NCBI GenBank assembly: GCA_944739405.2
Contig: OX123186.2
Coordinates: 14,873,552 to 14,937,551 of the forward strand
Source of the DNA: Euclidia mi
Lineage: Eukaryota > Arthropoda > Insecta > Lepidoptera > Erebidae
Length of the DNA stretch: 64,000 nt
Direction: 5' to 3'
Shown: one piece after another, positions 1 through 10,019 of the stretch
Layout: every line of letters begins with the position of its first letter
Position numbering within the stretch: position 1 is the stretch's first letter
Notes under the pieces: model-generated
The model's database searches: none
Told to the model about the DNA's origin: nothing
What the model saw: the letters and a program-made list of their open reading frames with translations, nothing else
Translations under genes and position numbers: made by a program

Positions 1-1419
1 GAGAGCGTAAATGCTATCAAAAACCTAGGAGTCGATGTTTCCTCGTGGGACCCAGACACCTTTGACGATTATCTTCAATCTCTAAAATCTCCGAGAGACC
101 TGCCCGTTTTGGATGATTTTCTCCGTTTCTTAGAAACGAAGTTTATGACGCTGGAATCTTCACGTAAGAAAGTAGAAAATTCTATGCAGAAAGCATCTTC
201 ATCCCGTGATAATAATATTCAAAATCAATCTTCATCTTCTAAATATTCTAATAATAAATTTAAACGTAACTATAACATGCACAAAGGTACGTATTCTACA
301 AATCAGATCATTTCGCAATCGTCAAAGTCCAATAACATCGGACACGAAAAACGCAAGCTGTGTCCAATTTGTAATACGAATGATCACCGTATTCATGCGT
401 GCCAAAAATTATTGAAAATGCAACCTTATGCACGAAGAAATGCAGTTGCTAATTTGAACCTTTGTGTCAACTGTTTACATTATCATGAAGGTAAAAAATG
501 TCTGTCTGAGGTAAAATGCAAGGAATGCAACAAAGATCATAACACTCTGTTACATGAATCTTTTGTGTCAAGAATGACGGCTTCGGATGCATCCCGATCT
601 GGGTCAAATGCTAACGTCGTTACGAAATGTTCATCCCAGCAACAAGAAAGTAACACTGTCGCGTCCCTACAAAATCATCCTTCGCAAATTTTGCTTGCTA
701 CTGCGATCGTCAACGTACAAGCGGCTGACGGATCATCCCACAGGATGAGACTCCTTTTAGACCAAGGCTTTCAAACTTCAATCATAAGAGAAAGCGCAGC
801 TCAGTTGTTGAAGTTACCTCGACAGAAATGTAATGGTTATATCTCCGGAATTGGTAATAAAGAAAATAGTTGTAAAGGCATGATGCACATTAGATTTTGC
901 TCGTTAATAAATGATTTTACATTCGAAACGGATGTATTTATTATGAACAGGCTTGTTAACAATCTACCTAGTTATAATTTACCTAAGCCGGAATGGCCTG
1001 CCCTAAATCAAATTAAGTTAGCTGATCCCGAATTTTACAAAAGCAAGCCTATTGACATCCTATTTGGTGCTGACATTTACTCCGCTATCTTAATGGATGG
1101 TATTTGCCGCCCGGGAGGAAAGTTACCCATCGCTCAGCAAACTCAGCTGGGATGGATACTTAGCGGTAATTGCCAGGCCTTCCAGTGCAATGTCGTTTTG
1201 AATAACATCGAAGATATTCAGCAGTTTTGGGAGATGGAGGATATTCACGAATCCCTAGCAATATCCGAAGAAGAGCAAAAATGCATTGACTTGTTCCAAT
1301 CTACAACCTCTAGACGTGAGGATGGCAGCTACGTTGTCAAAATACATTTTAAAGAAAATTTTGAGGCTAAATTAGGCGAGTCTAGAACAAAATCTATGGC
1401 ACAATTTTTTCAAATATAG
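1..1419 (+). pseudogene. BEL/Pao gag C-terminus and aspartic protease
   Basis: The frame is open from base 1, so the start codon is outside the window. After a Ser/Asn-rich linker come Cys/His clusters at about 361-560 (CPIC...H...C, CVNC...H...C, CKEC...H), which fit the zinc knuckles of BEL gag and would bind genomic RNA. The protease follows at about 700-1180. Its active site reads LLLDQGFQTS, the DQG form seen in this group, with Phe where Ser is usual. The later FGADIYSAIL and QTQLGWILSG blocks are typical of the BEL protease region. The frame ends at a TAG (1417-1419) inside what should be continuous polyprotein. Confidence 0.85.
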
Positions 1420-1425
1420 AAGAAG

Positions 1426-1626
1426 TTGAAAAAGCAACCCGATTTGGCACGTGACTATAAATTGTTTATATCGGAGTACATTGAGCTCGGTCATATGAGC
1501 CCCGTTACGTCACATACTGACGTAAAAACGAACTGTTACCTGTCGCACCATTGTGTTCAGCGAGCTGAATCATCGACTACGAAACTGCGTGTTGTTTTTA
1601 GCGCCTCTGCAAAAACTTCTAGCTAG
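1426..1626 (+). pseudogene. BEL/Pao reverse transcriptase, N-terminal fragment
   Basis: This piece follows the gag-protease stop by two codons. The segment around LRVVFSASAKTSS matches the conserved start of the BEL RT fingers, where VVFDASAK is usual, so the Asp is replaced by Ser. The next conserved block, between this motif and TADIEKMF, is missing. The sequence runs instead into a stop at 1624-1626 and a short unrelated join, which points to a deletion of the palm entry plus a frameshift. Confidence 0.75.
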
Positions 1627-1639
1627 AGCTGAGAGAGCT

Positions 1640-2885
1640 ACAACAAGACCTTCAAACCCTTATCCTAAAGTGGAGGCAGTTTCGATACGCTTTCACGGCA
1701 GATATTGAGAAAATGTTTCTAAATATTTGGCTACATCCTGATCACCAAAAGTTCCACAAAATTATTTGGAGAAGTCATCAATCTCAACCTCTACAAGAAT
1801 TCCAGCTAGCCACCGTCACTTATGGCACTAAGGCTGCACCCTTTTTGGCCATGATGACACTAAGGCAACTAGCTCAAGATGAAAAACCGTTCTATCCCGA
1901 CAGCTGTGCAACTCAAATCTTAGAGAATTCCTTTTATATGGATGATTTGATCCATGGCTGTCACTCGGAGGTTGCTGCGAGGCAGCTCAAGGCAGAGATG
2001 ACAAATCTTCTTAAGTCAGGTGGACTTAATCTCAGAAAGTGGCGTTCTAACTTACCTGAAATCTCGGATAACCACAATGATTCTAAAAGTCAAGATTTTG
2101 ATTTTAAACAGCCGGAGTCTACAAAAACATTAGGGCTTCGCTGGGACCCTACAAGTGACATCTTTTTCTTTCAACCCTTTGATTTTACCTCTGAAACAAT
2201 CTCTACTAAAAGAAAATTCCTGTCTAATATATCTAAGATCTTTGACCCCTTAGGCTGGCTATCACCAGTCACAATAAAACTCAAGATTTTGTTCCAAGAA
2301 TCCTGGAAATCAGACCTAGGATGGGACCAACCCATTTCTCAAGATATCGCCTCAGATTGGACCAAAATAAATGCTGAACTTCCTTATATATCCCAATTTA
2401 AAATACCTCGATGGATCCAATCTCAAGAAAACGATATCCTAGAACTGCATGGATTTTGCGACGCTAGTACCAAAGCCTATGCGTGTGTTGTGTACTGTAA
2501 AATTCGAAGACACAATACCACTTATGTGACCCTTGTTGCCGCTAAGTCTAGAGTTATACCCCTGAAAAAGAATCCTTCCATACCCCGTTTGGAACTTTGC
2601 GGCGCTCTTTTGTTAGTGAAACTCCTAGCAAAGGTTATCTCATCCCTAACTAACTTCCAAGTGCATACTTTCGGCTGGATTGATTCCATGGCAGTACTAG
2701 GATGGATTAACGGACAACCAGAGAAATGGAAGCCCTTTGTAGCCAATCGAGTAAGACAGATATTCGATGTAATCCCTAAAGACAGGTGGCGATATTATGG
2801 ATTGCGCTACCCGGAGTTTGACGGTCACACAGTTGGCAAAACATTCTCTTTGGTGGCAAGGACCCGATTGGCTACCACGATATAA
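1640..2885 (+). pseudogene. BEL/Pao reverse transcriptase and RNase H
   Basis: RT reads from about 1640, with motif A in FTADIEKMFLNIWLHP (1695-1735) and the catalytic FYMDDLIHG block at about 1932-1958. It converts element RNA to cDNA in the particle. RNase H follows, with candidate acidic residues in GFCDASTKAYAC (about 2452), RLELCGALLL (about 2587) and WIDSMAVLGWI (about 2680). These are the usual Pao-type RNase H positions and all are retained. The frame is lost near 2797: the last ~30 residues to 2885 are out of frame, and the true continuation is the next entry. Confidence 0.85.
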
Positions 2886-3451
2886 CCCCGAAGAAGATAA
2901 AGAAATCCCTAATTACAGAACAGATGAGGACCTCAAAATAAAACATCTAGCTAACACCGTTATTACAATGCCTGACAATTCTATAATTAGATTGTTATTA
3001 AATAAGTAGAGCACATATAAAAATGTAACACGAGTTTTAGCCTACATAAACAAATTTGTTGATATCGTTGTTTATAAACGAAGGCGTGAACCTTACCTAA
3101 CTGTGCAATATCTAAAAATAGCGAAGGAAATGATAATTAAACATGTCCAATTTGAATATTTTGCTAAAGAGCTATCCCTGCTCAAGAATCGTGAACCCCT
3201 ACATAGCAAAAGCCTGATCTTGAATCTCAATCCGATATTAGATTCAAGCGGAATACTTCGCATCGGCGGTCGACTAAAGCATTCAAACATACATCCTGAC
3301 ATGAAACATCCCATTATCGTCCCGAATCAATCGAAATTGGCAGATCTCATAATTGACGAATCGCACGAACTTGTATTTCACGGTGGTGCGAAAATGACCA
3401 CAGGATTTATAAGACAGAAATACTGGATACTTGGAGGGAACAGAGCTACAA
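2797..3451 (+). pseudogene. BEL/Pao RNase H-integrase linker and integrase zinc domain
   Basis: A -/+1 shift near 2797 moves the polyprotein into this frame. The opening block with HSLWWQGPDWL is the hallmark BEL linker after RNase H. An in-frame TAG at 3007-3009 breaks it, but the same frame continues with integrase text. ILRIGGRLKHS and HPIIVP at about 3250-3320 are typical of the region just ahead of the integrase HHCC zinc domain. The domain's first half is visible here (SHELVFHGG at 3361-3385). Its Cys half lies beyond the foldback insertion, at 4183-4200. Confidence 0.85.
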
Positions 3452-3457
3452 TAAAAA

Positions 3458-4168
3458 CTAAAAAGAATAGAAACAAGTTTAGAATTGCAGAACAGAACGA
3501 CTCACAGTCGGGGCCCATTCAAATTTTACCAATCAAATGTTTCCATGGGGCCCCGACTGTGAGTCGTTCTGTTCTACATTAGAATTCTAAACTTGTTTCT
3601 ATTCTTTTTAGTTTTTATTTAAGTAATTTTTTTCACGTATTTTTTTTTATCATTTTTTACACAGTCGGGTTTTTTGTTTTTCTTTAAATAGTTTTTTTTA
3701 TTTTATACTTTTTAGTTATTCACTGTTTTTTTGTTTGTTTATCGTTTATACTTGAAGTAAAAACTTAAATCAATAAGTAACAACATTAGCGAGGATGATT
3801 GTTTTGTTAAACAACTTTAAATCGTTATATATCCTAAACTATTATTTTAAATGAAAAATGATAAAAGGAACCTAAAGAACCTTAAAATACCTATTCAATG
3901 ACACCCCACATGACATAGTTCATTGACATATATTTTTTTCATTTTGACAATATGGCGTCTGGTTGACACTGTGGTGAATTTTGATAACTGACATGTCTTT
4001 AGTGACACTCGCAAGGTTAAGACGAATCGATTGACATAAGAATCATCAAAATCGGCCTACGCATTTGGTCTCTAGAATGCCACATAGAAACAAACATACA
4101 TACATACATACATACATACATACATAGACTGATAAACACATTACCCTCCTTTGCGTCGCACAGTCGGG
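3458..4168. mobile_element. Foldback/MITE-like element inserted in BEL integrase
   Basis: The insert is flanked by TAAAAA at 3452-3457 and 4169-4174. Removing it with one copy restores the integrase frame (RATIK to RLRMCVKC). It opens with a long inverted repeat: 3458-3513 is nearly the reverse complement of 3551-3617 around a loop of about 35 bp. The nonamer ACAGTCGGG or its complement occurs at 3504, 3552, 3661 and 4160, so TIR-like ends CCCGACTGT/ACAGTCGGG can be drawn at 3552-4168. A CATA microsatellite lies at 4092-4126. No transposase is seen, so it is non-autonomous and of unknown superfamily. Confidence 0.65.
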
Positions 4169-5241
4169 TAAAAAAGCGATTGAGGATGTGTGTAAAATGC
4201 AAAAGGCATAATCCTATGCTCCAACATCAACTGATGGGTGACTTACCTCCCGCCCGTTTGATCCCTAATCGACCATTCTACCACACCGGGATAGACTATA
4301 CCGGTTTCGTATTAGTTAAGACAAATAAAGGACGTGGCGTCAAAACGACCAAGGGCTACGTTGCAGTTTTTGTCTGTATGGTCACCAAAGCCCTACATTT
4401 AGAACTTGTTCCAGACCTTTCAGCGTCTGCTTTCATTGCCGCACTTAGAAGAATGGCAGCAAGAAGAGGAGTTCCTGGACACATCTACAGCGACCAGGGA
4501 ACTAACTTCGTAGGCGCCAACAAGATTCTAACACAAGAATTCGCTGAAATATCAGAAATTCTATCGACCCCGGAAATTGTCTACACGGCCTCTGAAATGA
4601 ATATAGAATGGCATTTCAATGCACCCTCGTGGCCGTCGGCTGGCGGTCTTTGGGAAGCTGCTGTGAAAAGCTTAAAACATCATCTGAAACGTGACGTTGG
4701 TGAGCAAAAGCTCACCTACGAAGAATACAGCACCTTGCTATCCCAACTAGAAGCTTGTTTGAACTCCAGGCCACTCTGTCCGTTGACAGAAGATCCCGAA
4801 GACATTGATTTTTTGACCCCGGCTCACTTTTTAGCAAGCGGGCCCAACTTGACGATCTTCGAAACCGAACGTGACCTCAGAACTCGTTGGCATTTAACCC
4901 AGAAAATCTACCAAGATATTTGGGCAAAGTGGAAGAATGAATATCTCTCTCAACTATCCATAAGAGCGAAGTGGAAACAACCTCAAAAGGATCTCGATCT
5001 CGACGACATAGTTGTCATAAAGGATGAAAACCTCCCACCAGAAAAATGGGCCATGGGTCGCGTAATAGAGCTTCATCCTGGCAGCGACGGGTGTGTGAGA
5101 GTCGTTACGCTTAAAACCAAGAATGGTATCCTGAAACGTCCAGTTGTCAAACTATCTCTTTTGCCAACCAAGAAAAATGATGAAAAGCCTGATAGTAAGA
5201 AAATGGATGACAAGGTGCCTAAAAGTAAAACAGCTAACAGC
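4169..5241 (+). pseudogene. BEL/Pao integrase core and C-terminal domain
   Basis: This segment picks up at the zinc-domain cysteines (CVKCKRHNP, about 4183). The catalytic core follows, with the DDE acidic residues apparent in GIDYTGF (about 4288), IYSDQGTNFVGA (about 4480) and the later SWPSAGGLWEAAVK block (4627-4665; Glu in WEAA). The C-terminal part includes DDIVVIKDENLPPEKWAMGR (5005-5060), the DUF5641-like tail of BEL integrases. It would insert cDNA into host chromatin. The segment itself is open. The frame runs on without a stop into the envelope sequence at 5242. Confidence 0.88.
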
Positions 5242-5509
5242 ATGTCTTTGTCAGCTGTTGTCTTATCCCTGACCCTCTTCTTTCTGTCAATACTTGCACC
5301 TGCCGAAGCATCCTACAACTTCACCCCGCTAAAAAACAATAGCGTATATTTTGACAAAATATCCAACATGCATCTTATTAGAGACGATTGGCGCTTAATT
5401 GTTTATTATGATACTTATCCCTATAAAGAAGGCATATCGGCACTTGCAAAGTATATAAATTATCTTGAAACAATATGCGCCGCTATCAGATCACAAACAC
5501 CTTGCGACA
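5242..5509 (+). pseudogene. BEL envelope, N-terminal part with signal peptide
   Basis: The best start is the ATG at 5242, because it opens a hydrophobic signal peptide (about 20 residues, ending near APAEAS), followed by a lumenal-looking domain with Cys residues. Nothing separates this ATG from integrase in the same frame. The gene is cut at about 5510, where a non-LTR element is inserted on the opposite strand. The remainder resumes at about 8280. As seen, this is the N-terminal part of the receptor-side subunit of an insect-retroviral envelope. Confidence 0.7.
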
Positions 5510-5842
5510 GTATTATTTATTATTTATTTATTACTTCATGCACAATATACAGTTACAGTACATAAGGTGGACTTAATGCCGTAAGGCATTATCTACCAGT
5601 CGGATCTTTTGGTGGTGCAGAGACAAGCAAGGTAGGTGCATTATATTTAGAGATAATTATCACAGATATATCAAATGTAATATAAGTAAATTGAATATTA
5701 TACTATAAATAAAATTATAAATATATTATATTATAAATAAATGAGTATATTACTATTTACATACATAATAATACATATTGCATAAACTACACACATACCC
5801 CATAAATACATACAAAATATATAATTATAATATATTATATAA

Positions 5843-6187
5843 CTAGAACTGATGAAAACAATGTACAGATTCCTTCAATCTCTCAGCAAGGAGTTCTCGA
5901 ACTTTCAATTTGAATGCGAACCGGTTAGTAGACATTCTGATTTCAGGAGGGAGCCTATTCCATAGCAAGATAGCTTGAACAACGAAGGAAGAGCCTACAA
6001 AGTCTGAAGTATGAGTGGGACACTGAAGAAGAAGATTGTGAGAGGAGCGAAGGTCTTTCTCATGTGTAGAAGATAGATATTGAAAGTAAGAAATCAAGTA
6101 TGAAGGGGGATGAAGTATGAAGGGGGAAGTAAAGAAAAGAGTGTAGTGAGAGCACGCAAACTCCGGCGTTGACGAATGGGTAACCAT
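5843..6187 (-). pseudogene. Non-LTR ORF2 C-terminal segment
   Basis: This frame continues the RT product after the shift near 6130. It contains FVVQAILLWNRLPPEIR (about 5935-5990), the WNxLPxxIR block found at the C-terminus of many CR1- and Jockey-group ORF2 proteins, and ends at a stop at 5843-5845. The 3' UTR of about 330 bp to 5510 is very AT-rich, with TATATTA runs. Confidence 0.7.
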
Positions 6188-7593
6188 TTAAGTTCGGAAC
6201 GAAAAGTAGATACGTGATCATACTTGCGAAGATTGTAGATGAATCGAATGCAGTTATTGAGAAGGCGGTCGTACTTATTGAGATATTCTGCATTCAGGTC
6301 ATAATAACACATATCACCATAGTCGATTAAAGGAAATATTAAGGCCTGCACAAGCATTGTCTTGGTCTTGGAAGGGAGAAAATTTTTGAGGCGGTATAAA
6401 GCTCGAAGGGTACCGGTGACTCTCTGACTGACGTCAGTGACCTGGGCCTGCCAGTCGAGAGTGGAATCTAGGTGTAGTCCTAGATCTTTAACTGTTGTAC
6501 TGAATGGAATTTTCAGTCCGTTAAACATGATTGGTGGCAAAGTTGAAAGATCTAATCTGGGTATCATGCGTTTACTACCTACAATCATGGCCTGACATTT
6601 AGTAGGATTGACGTCAAGACCAAAGTCGTTGCACCATGTCAGAATCGCCGAAAGGTCTCTATTTACATCCGCTATCGCCATTGACACATCTTCCACTCTC
6701 GCCTGGGAGTAAAGCTGCAAATCGTCGGCATAAAGATGGTACGCACATCGAAGGTTAGGTGTCAGGAAGTTTATAAAAACTGAAAATAATAACGGAGAAA
6801 GTATGCCACCTTGAGGAACACCAGTGTTTATGTCACGCCAACTCGATGAACAATCATCACTGTGGACCGACTGCTGGCGCTCCTGAAGATACGACGAGAA
6901 CCATTCCAGCGAACCAGGTGAGATCATTAGATGGGAGAGGATCGATAGAAGGATATCGTGACTGACGGTATTAAAGGCGTTCGAAAAGTCGACCAAGGCC
7001 AATACTGTGACCTTAGTGTTCTCCATGCCCGCCCTAATATCGCCAGTCACTTTAAGGAGAGCGGAGGTAGTGCTATGTCCTGGTCTGAAGCCAGATTGAT
7101 ATGGACTAAGTAGGTTGTTTTGATACACAAAACTGGCCAGTTGCTTATTGACACAGGACTCTAGCACCTTGGATAAGAAGGGAAGTATGGAAATAGGACG
7201 GAAATGTTTAGGGAGAGAAGGATTTGTAATTTTGGGTAGTGGTATGACAAAAGCTTTGCGCCATAAGGAAGGGAAGGTTCCATTGGTTATTGAAAAGTTA
7301 ATAATGTGGGAAATCGGAAGGATGAGGTGATCAAGGATAGGAGTGATCATACGACGACTGATGCCGTCACATCCAACAGAGTTGGACTTAATGGATAGGA
7401 TTATCTTCTTGATCTCATCTTGTGTAACTGGAGAAAGAGTTAAAGGATTTATGTCCGGGCAGGGGAGGCCTGCCACGTAATCCACAGTGCGACGCCTGGT
7501 TTGGAGATTCAATTGAGTAGAAGTGGAGAAATGTTGGTTTAAATCCTCCAAACCAACCGTCACCCCGCGAATCAGTGTGTCCCTGTTTGCCAA
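6094..7593 (-). pseudogene. Non-LTR reverse transcriptase
   Basis: An open frame of about 499 codons. The RT motifs are in order: KHFRPISILPFLSKVLE (block 0-1), ALVDFSNAFNTVSHD (motif A Asp), TGVPQGGILSPLLF (motif B) and YHLYADDLQLY (motif C, about 6722-6745). A thumb segment VKDLGLHLDSTLDW follows. It is the longest intact reading frame of this element. It lacks an in-frame endonuclease because of the frame change at about 7590. It is also shifted near 6130, next to a tandem duplication (TATGAAGGGGGA at about 6099-6130), so its last residues are not native. Confidence 0.88.
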
Positions 7594-8279
7594 TACCTAG
7601 AGTTCCAAGGAACTTCCAGATATTGGCCGGGGTAGAAGAATTAATATTGTCATGAATATGGCGGCGTTTTGCGTTGCGTACCATCTGATTACAACGATTC
7701 CTTGCCGCCTTGAAAAGACTCCAGTTTTCATCAGACCGGTCCCTTTTAAATAGCCGAAATGCACGATCTCTGCGCCTCATCGCCATTTTTACACCTCTAG
7801 TCAGCCAAGGAGCAGGAGGACGTTTCAGCTTGATTTTCCTGACGGGGGCATGCTTGTCATATAAGCTGAGAACAATGTTATTAAACATATTAACTTTATC
7901 ATCGATAGTGGTGGCCACCGTCAGTGGATGCCAGTCGATCTCAGACGCGTCCTTTTGCAAACTCTCACCATCCATTCGCCCAAAACAACGCATATGCCGG
8001 ACCTTAGGGCGGGGTTTAGGTGGTTTAAGGTTGTAGGATAGGTAGATTAGATCGTGATGGGAAAAACCAGGAGCAAGGAATTGGCCGTGGGAATGGGCTA
8101 AGGATGGGTTGGAAGTAATTATTAAATCAAGCCAAGTATCTGCACCATCGGTGTTGTGGTGAGTGGGACCGAGAGGAAGTATATGCAGACTGGCAGACTC
8201 AATAATTTTTAGGAGCTTGTGGGAGCGAGAGGAATTAAGGGCAAGGAGGTCAGTGTTAAAATCTCCCCTGATAATATGG
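7590..8279 (-). pseudogene. Non-LTR endonuclease C-terminus and linker
   Basis: Reading leftwards from 8279, the first block contains GDFNTDLL (about 8245-8270), the GDxN motif of APE-type endonucleases. Further on is a line with LGPTHHNTDGADTWLDLI, and then FSHHDLIYL, the family's His-Asp catalytic end. From 7993 to about 7600 an open frame carries the basic linker between endonuclease and RT, with WKFLGTLG near its end. A frame change near 7590 leads into the RT frame. The endonuclease would nick the target DNA. Its N-terminal half, including the catalytic Glu, is missing. Confidence 0.75.
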
Positions 8280-8987
8280 TGTGTATATTCTGACCCTAAA
8301 GATCCTATTATGTTACAACTCGGGCACGAGTTTGACGAATTAAAACGATATAATAATATTGTTACTATGAATGACTCATTTGTAACTGGAGAGAGGCGGC
8401 AGCGGCGCGGCCTGATTGACGGAGTAGGCTATGTTGCTAATAGTTTGTTTGGAGTGCTTGATCAGCGATTTTCCGAGAAATATGAGAAGGACATCGATCT
8501 CCTAAAACAAAATGAAAACCATTTGTTTAACCTGTGGAAAAACCAAACCTTGGTTGTGGAAGCGGAATTAAATCTCATAAAAAGGATGGAAAACACTATT
8601 AGCAAGCAGCATAAACTGATAAATCAAAGGATTTTGAACCTCGAACAATCGACCATTGATCTCACCCAAAAGGTACAAAATATATCAATCACTACAGATT
8701 TTTTAACCTCGGCATTTACTGCTACCAACTTGCTGTATAGTCTTCGGAGAATACAAGATTCGATCCTGGATACTGTGACAGATATTTACAATGGCAAATT
8801 GGACTTTCATTTGTTATCCCCAAAGCAGTTGCGATCCGAATTAAGCACAATATCTGCTCAAATACCCCAAGATCTGGCTGTTCCTGTCGACAACTTTCGT
8901 TTAATCGACCTGTACAGCTTACTGAAAGTGCGAGCCAACTATGCTAAAAAAATACCTGATTATAGAAATAAGAATACCTCTGATTGA
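8280..8987 (+). pseudogene. BEL envelope, cleavage site and start of fusion subunit
   Basis: This is the continuation of the envelope gene beyond the inserted non-LTR element. A basic RRQRR run (8394-8408) followed by GLIDGVGYVANSLFG has the form of a furin site and fusion peptide, like that of baculovirus F proteins and insect errantivirus envelopes. A heptad-rich helical stretch follows (about 8440-8690), which would form the coiled coil of the fusion subunit. The frame ends at 8987, next to an A-rich run at about 8944. The true continuation is in another frame from about 8960. Confidence 0.75.
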
Positions 8988-9333
8988 ACGAGACCCTTAC
9001 GAATTCTTCAATCTTATCTCGATCCCACGCATCTCGAACGACAAAATGATACACGTTGAGATTATCTCAAGGTTCGCTGCAATCAACGTGAGAAAGGATT
9101 CGTATGTTACCATCTCGGAAACGGAACTGCAGTCATGTCTGAGACCGAACCCAGATATGATAATGTGCCACATTAGAAAACCTATCCATTCTATGCAAGA
9201 CGATTATAGCCTATGTGAAAAGAATCTAGATAAAAGGACTTGCAAAACCGTCACTTCACCTTGTGAGAATGACTGGAAGGAGCTGTCCTCGGAGACCGAA
9301 TACTACTATTTTGCTGCAATGAATGCCGTATGA
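8941..9333 (+). pseudogene. BEL envelope, middle ectodomain fragment
   Basis: This frame resumes the ectodomain after the break at about 8960-8987. It starts usefully at IPLIERDPYEFF, a pattern expected after the coiled coil in F-like envelopes, and then carries several Cys residues (about 9130-9265) likely to form disulfides. It ends at a TGA at 9331-9333 that overlaps the next frame. Only homology modelling could say whether each break is a single-base indel. Confidence 0.65.
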
Positions 9334-10019
9334 AACTTTTCTGTGAAGAGCAGATAACCACCCTGAAGCTTTCGGCCGCTGGTCTGTTACGCGTTGGAGA
9401 AGGTCGTCTTATAAAGACAGAAAGCTCCCTTGTATATTCCAGTAGAAGGATGTCTAACCAGATCAGAACTGCTTTTAAAGTTGATGCGCCGAAGATATCT
9501 CCCATAAACCATATCTTCAACATATCTATACCTGAATCAATAAATGAAATAGATCCTAACAACTCCGAAAACTTACAACAATTTGAGGCTATTAAGAAAG
9601 ATATTGAGATCATGAAACAGAGCGAACCCTTGAGCGACAAACTGTCATACCATGACGTCCACCACTACGCTGTTACTTACACTCTGTTATTTGGAATCCT
9701 GTTGGCTGCTATAGTCTATTGCTGGAGGAAGTGGAGGCACAGAACCCAACAAGCAACTGGCGCAGCGACTACCGTGGAGACGGCGCCGCCGGTAGCGCCC
9801 GCAACAACCGCAGCGGTCGCACTGCCGACCCCTAGCTGCGTTACGGAACGTGTTGTGAATGTGTGTGAGGCTAGGGAAAAAGGGCATTTTAGTAAACCAG
9901 TGAAACGTGATCCCAAACTAGTAGTGCAATCTAGTGAGTGCTTGCAAAAGGAAGATAGAGCTTCCTCGCCAGTGTTTCGCGTGTTCTCTGTGCCAAACTT
10001 GCGTTATGATTCTTTGTAA
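9330..10019 (+). pseudogene. BEL envelope, stem, transmembrane anchor and cytoplasmic tail
   Basis: This is the last envelope segment, open to a normal-looking stop at 10017-10019. A hydrophobic span YAVTYTLLFGILLAAIVYCW at about 9665-9724 is the membrane anchor, followed by basic RKWRHR as stop-transfer. The cytoplasmic tail of about 95 residues is Ala/Pro/Thr-rich. The anchor makes the product a type I membrane protein with the signal peptide at 5242. The segment is out of frame with its upstream part, so no complete envelope can be made from this copy. Confidence 0.75.

Larger units (their letters stand above)
5510..8279 (-). mobile_element. 5'-truncated CR1/L2-like non-LTR retrotransposon
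   Basis: On the - strand it reads the end of an apurinic endonuclease domain, RT and a C-terminal domain, then an AT-rich 3' UTR and an (ATAA)n-type tail at about 5509-5530. The 5' end (8275-8279) stops inside the endonuclease, the usual result of incomplete target-primed reverse transcription. The insertion splits the BEL envelope gene. The flanks share only TATT, and the A/T tail makes the target duplication ambiguous. It is younger than the BEL element and carries about two frameshifts. Confidence 0.85.
1..10019 (+). mobile_element. BEL/Pao LTR retroelement with envelope gene, 5' end outside window
   Basis: The order of domains is gag zinc knuckles, aspartic protease, RT, RNase H, integrase and envelope, all on the + strand. 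Gag-protease text, the A17-type protease segment and the IN C-terminal layout are those of BEL/Pao elements. The 5' LTR and most of gag lie left of the window. The copy is dead: in-frame stops at 1417-1419 and 3007-3009, lost or shifted frame near 1626-1640 and 2797, a foldback element in the integrase, a 2.8-kb non-LTR insertion in env, and frame breaks near 8985 and 9333. The 3' LTR must follow 10019, but I could not bound it without the 5' copy. Confidence 0.9.

Noticed and set aside
9687..9916. Two - strand frames opposite the envelope tail
   Set aside because: They are shadows of the GC-rich Ala/Pro tail of the envelope on the + strand.
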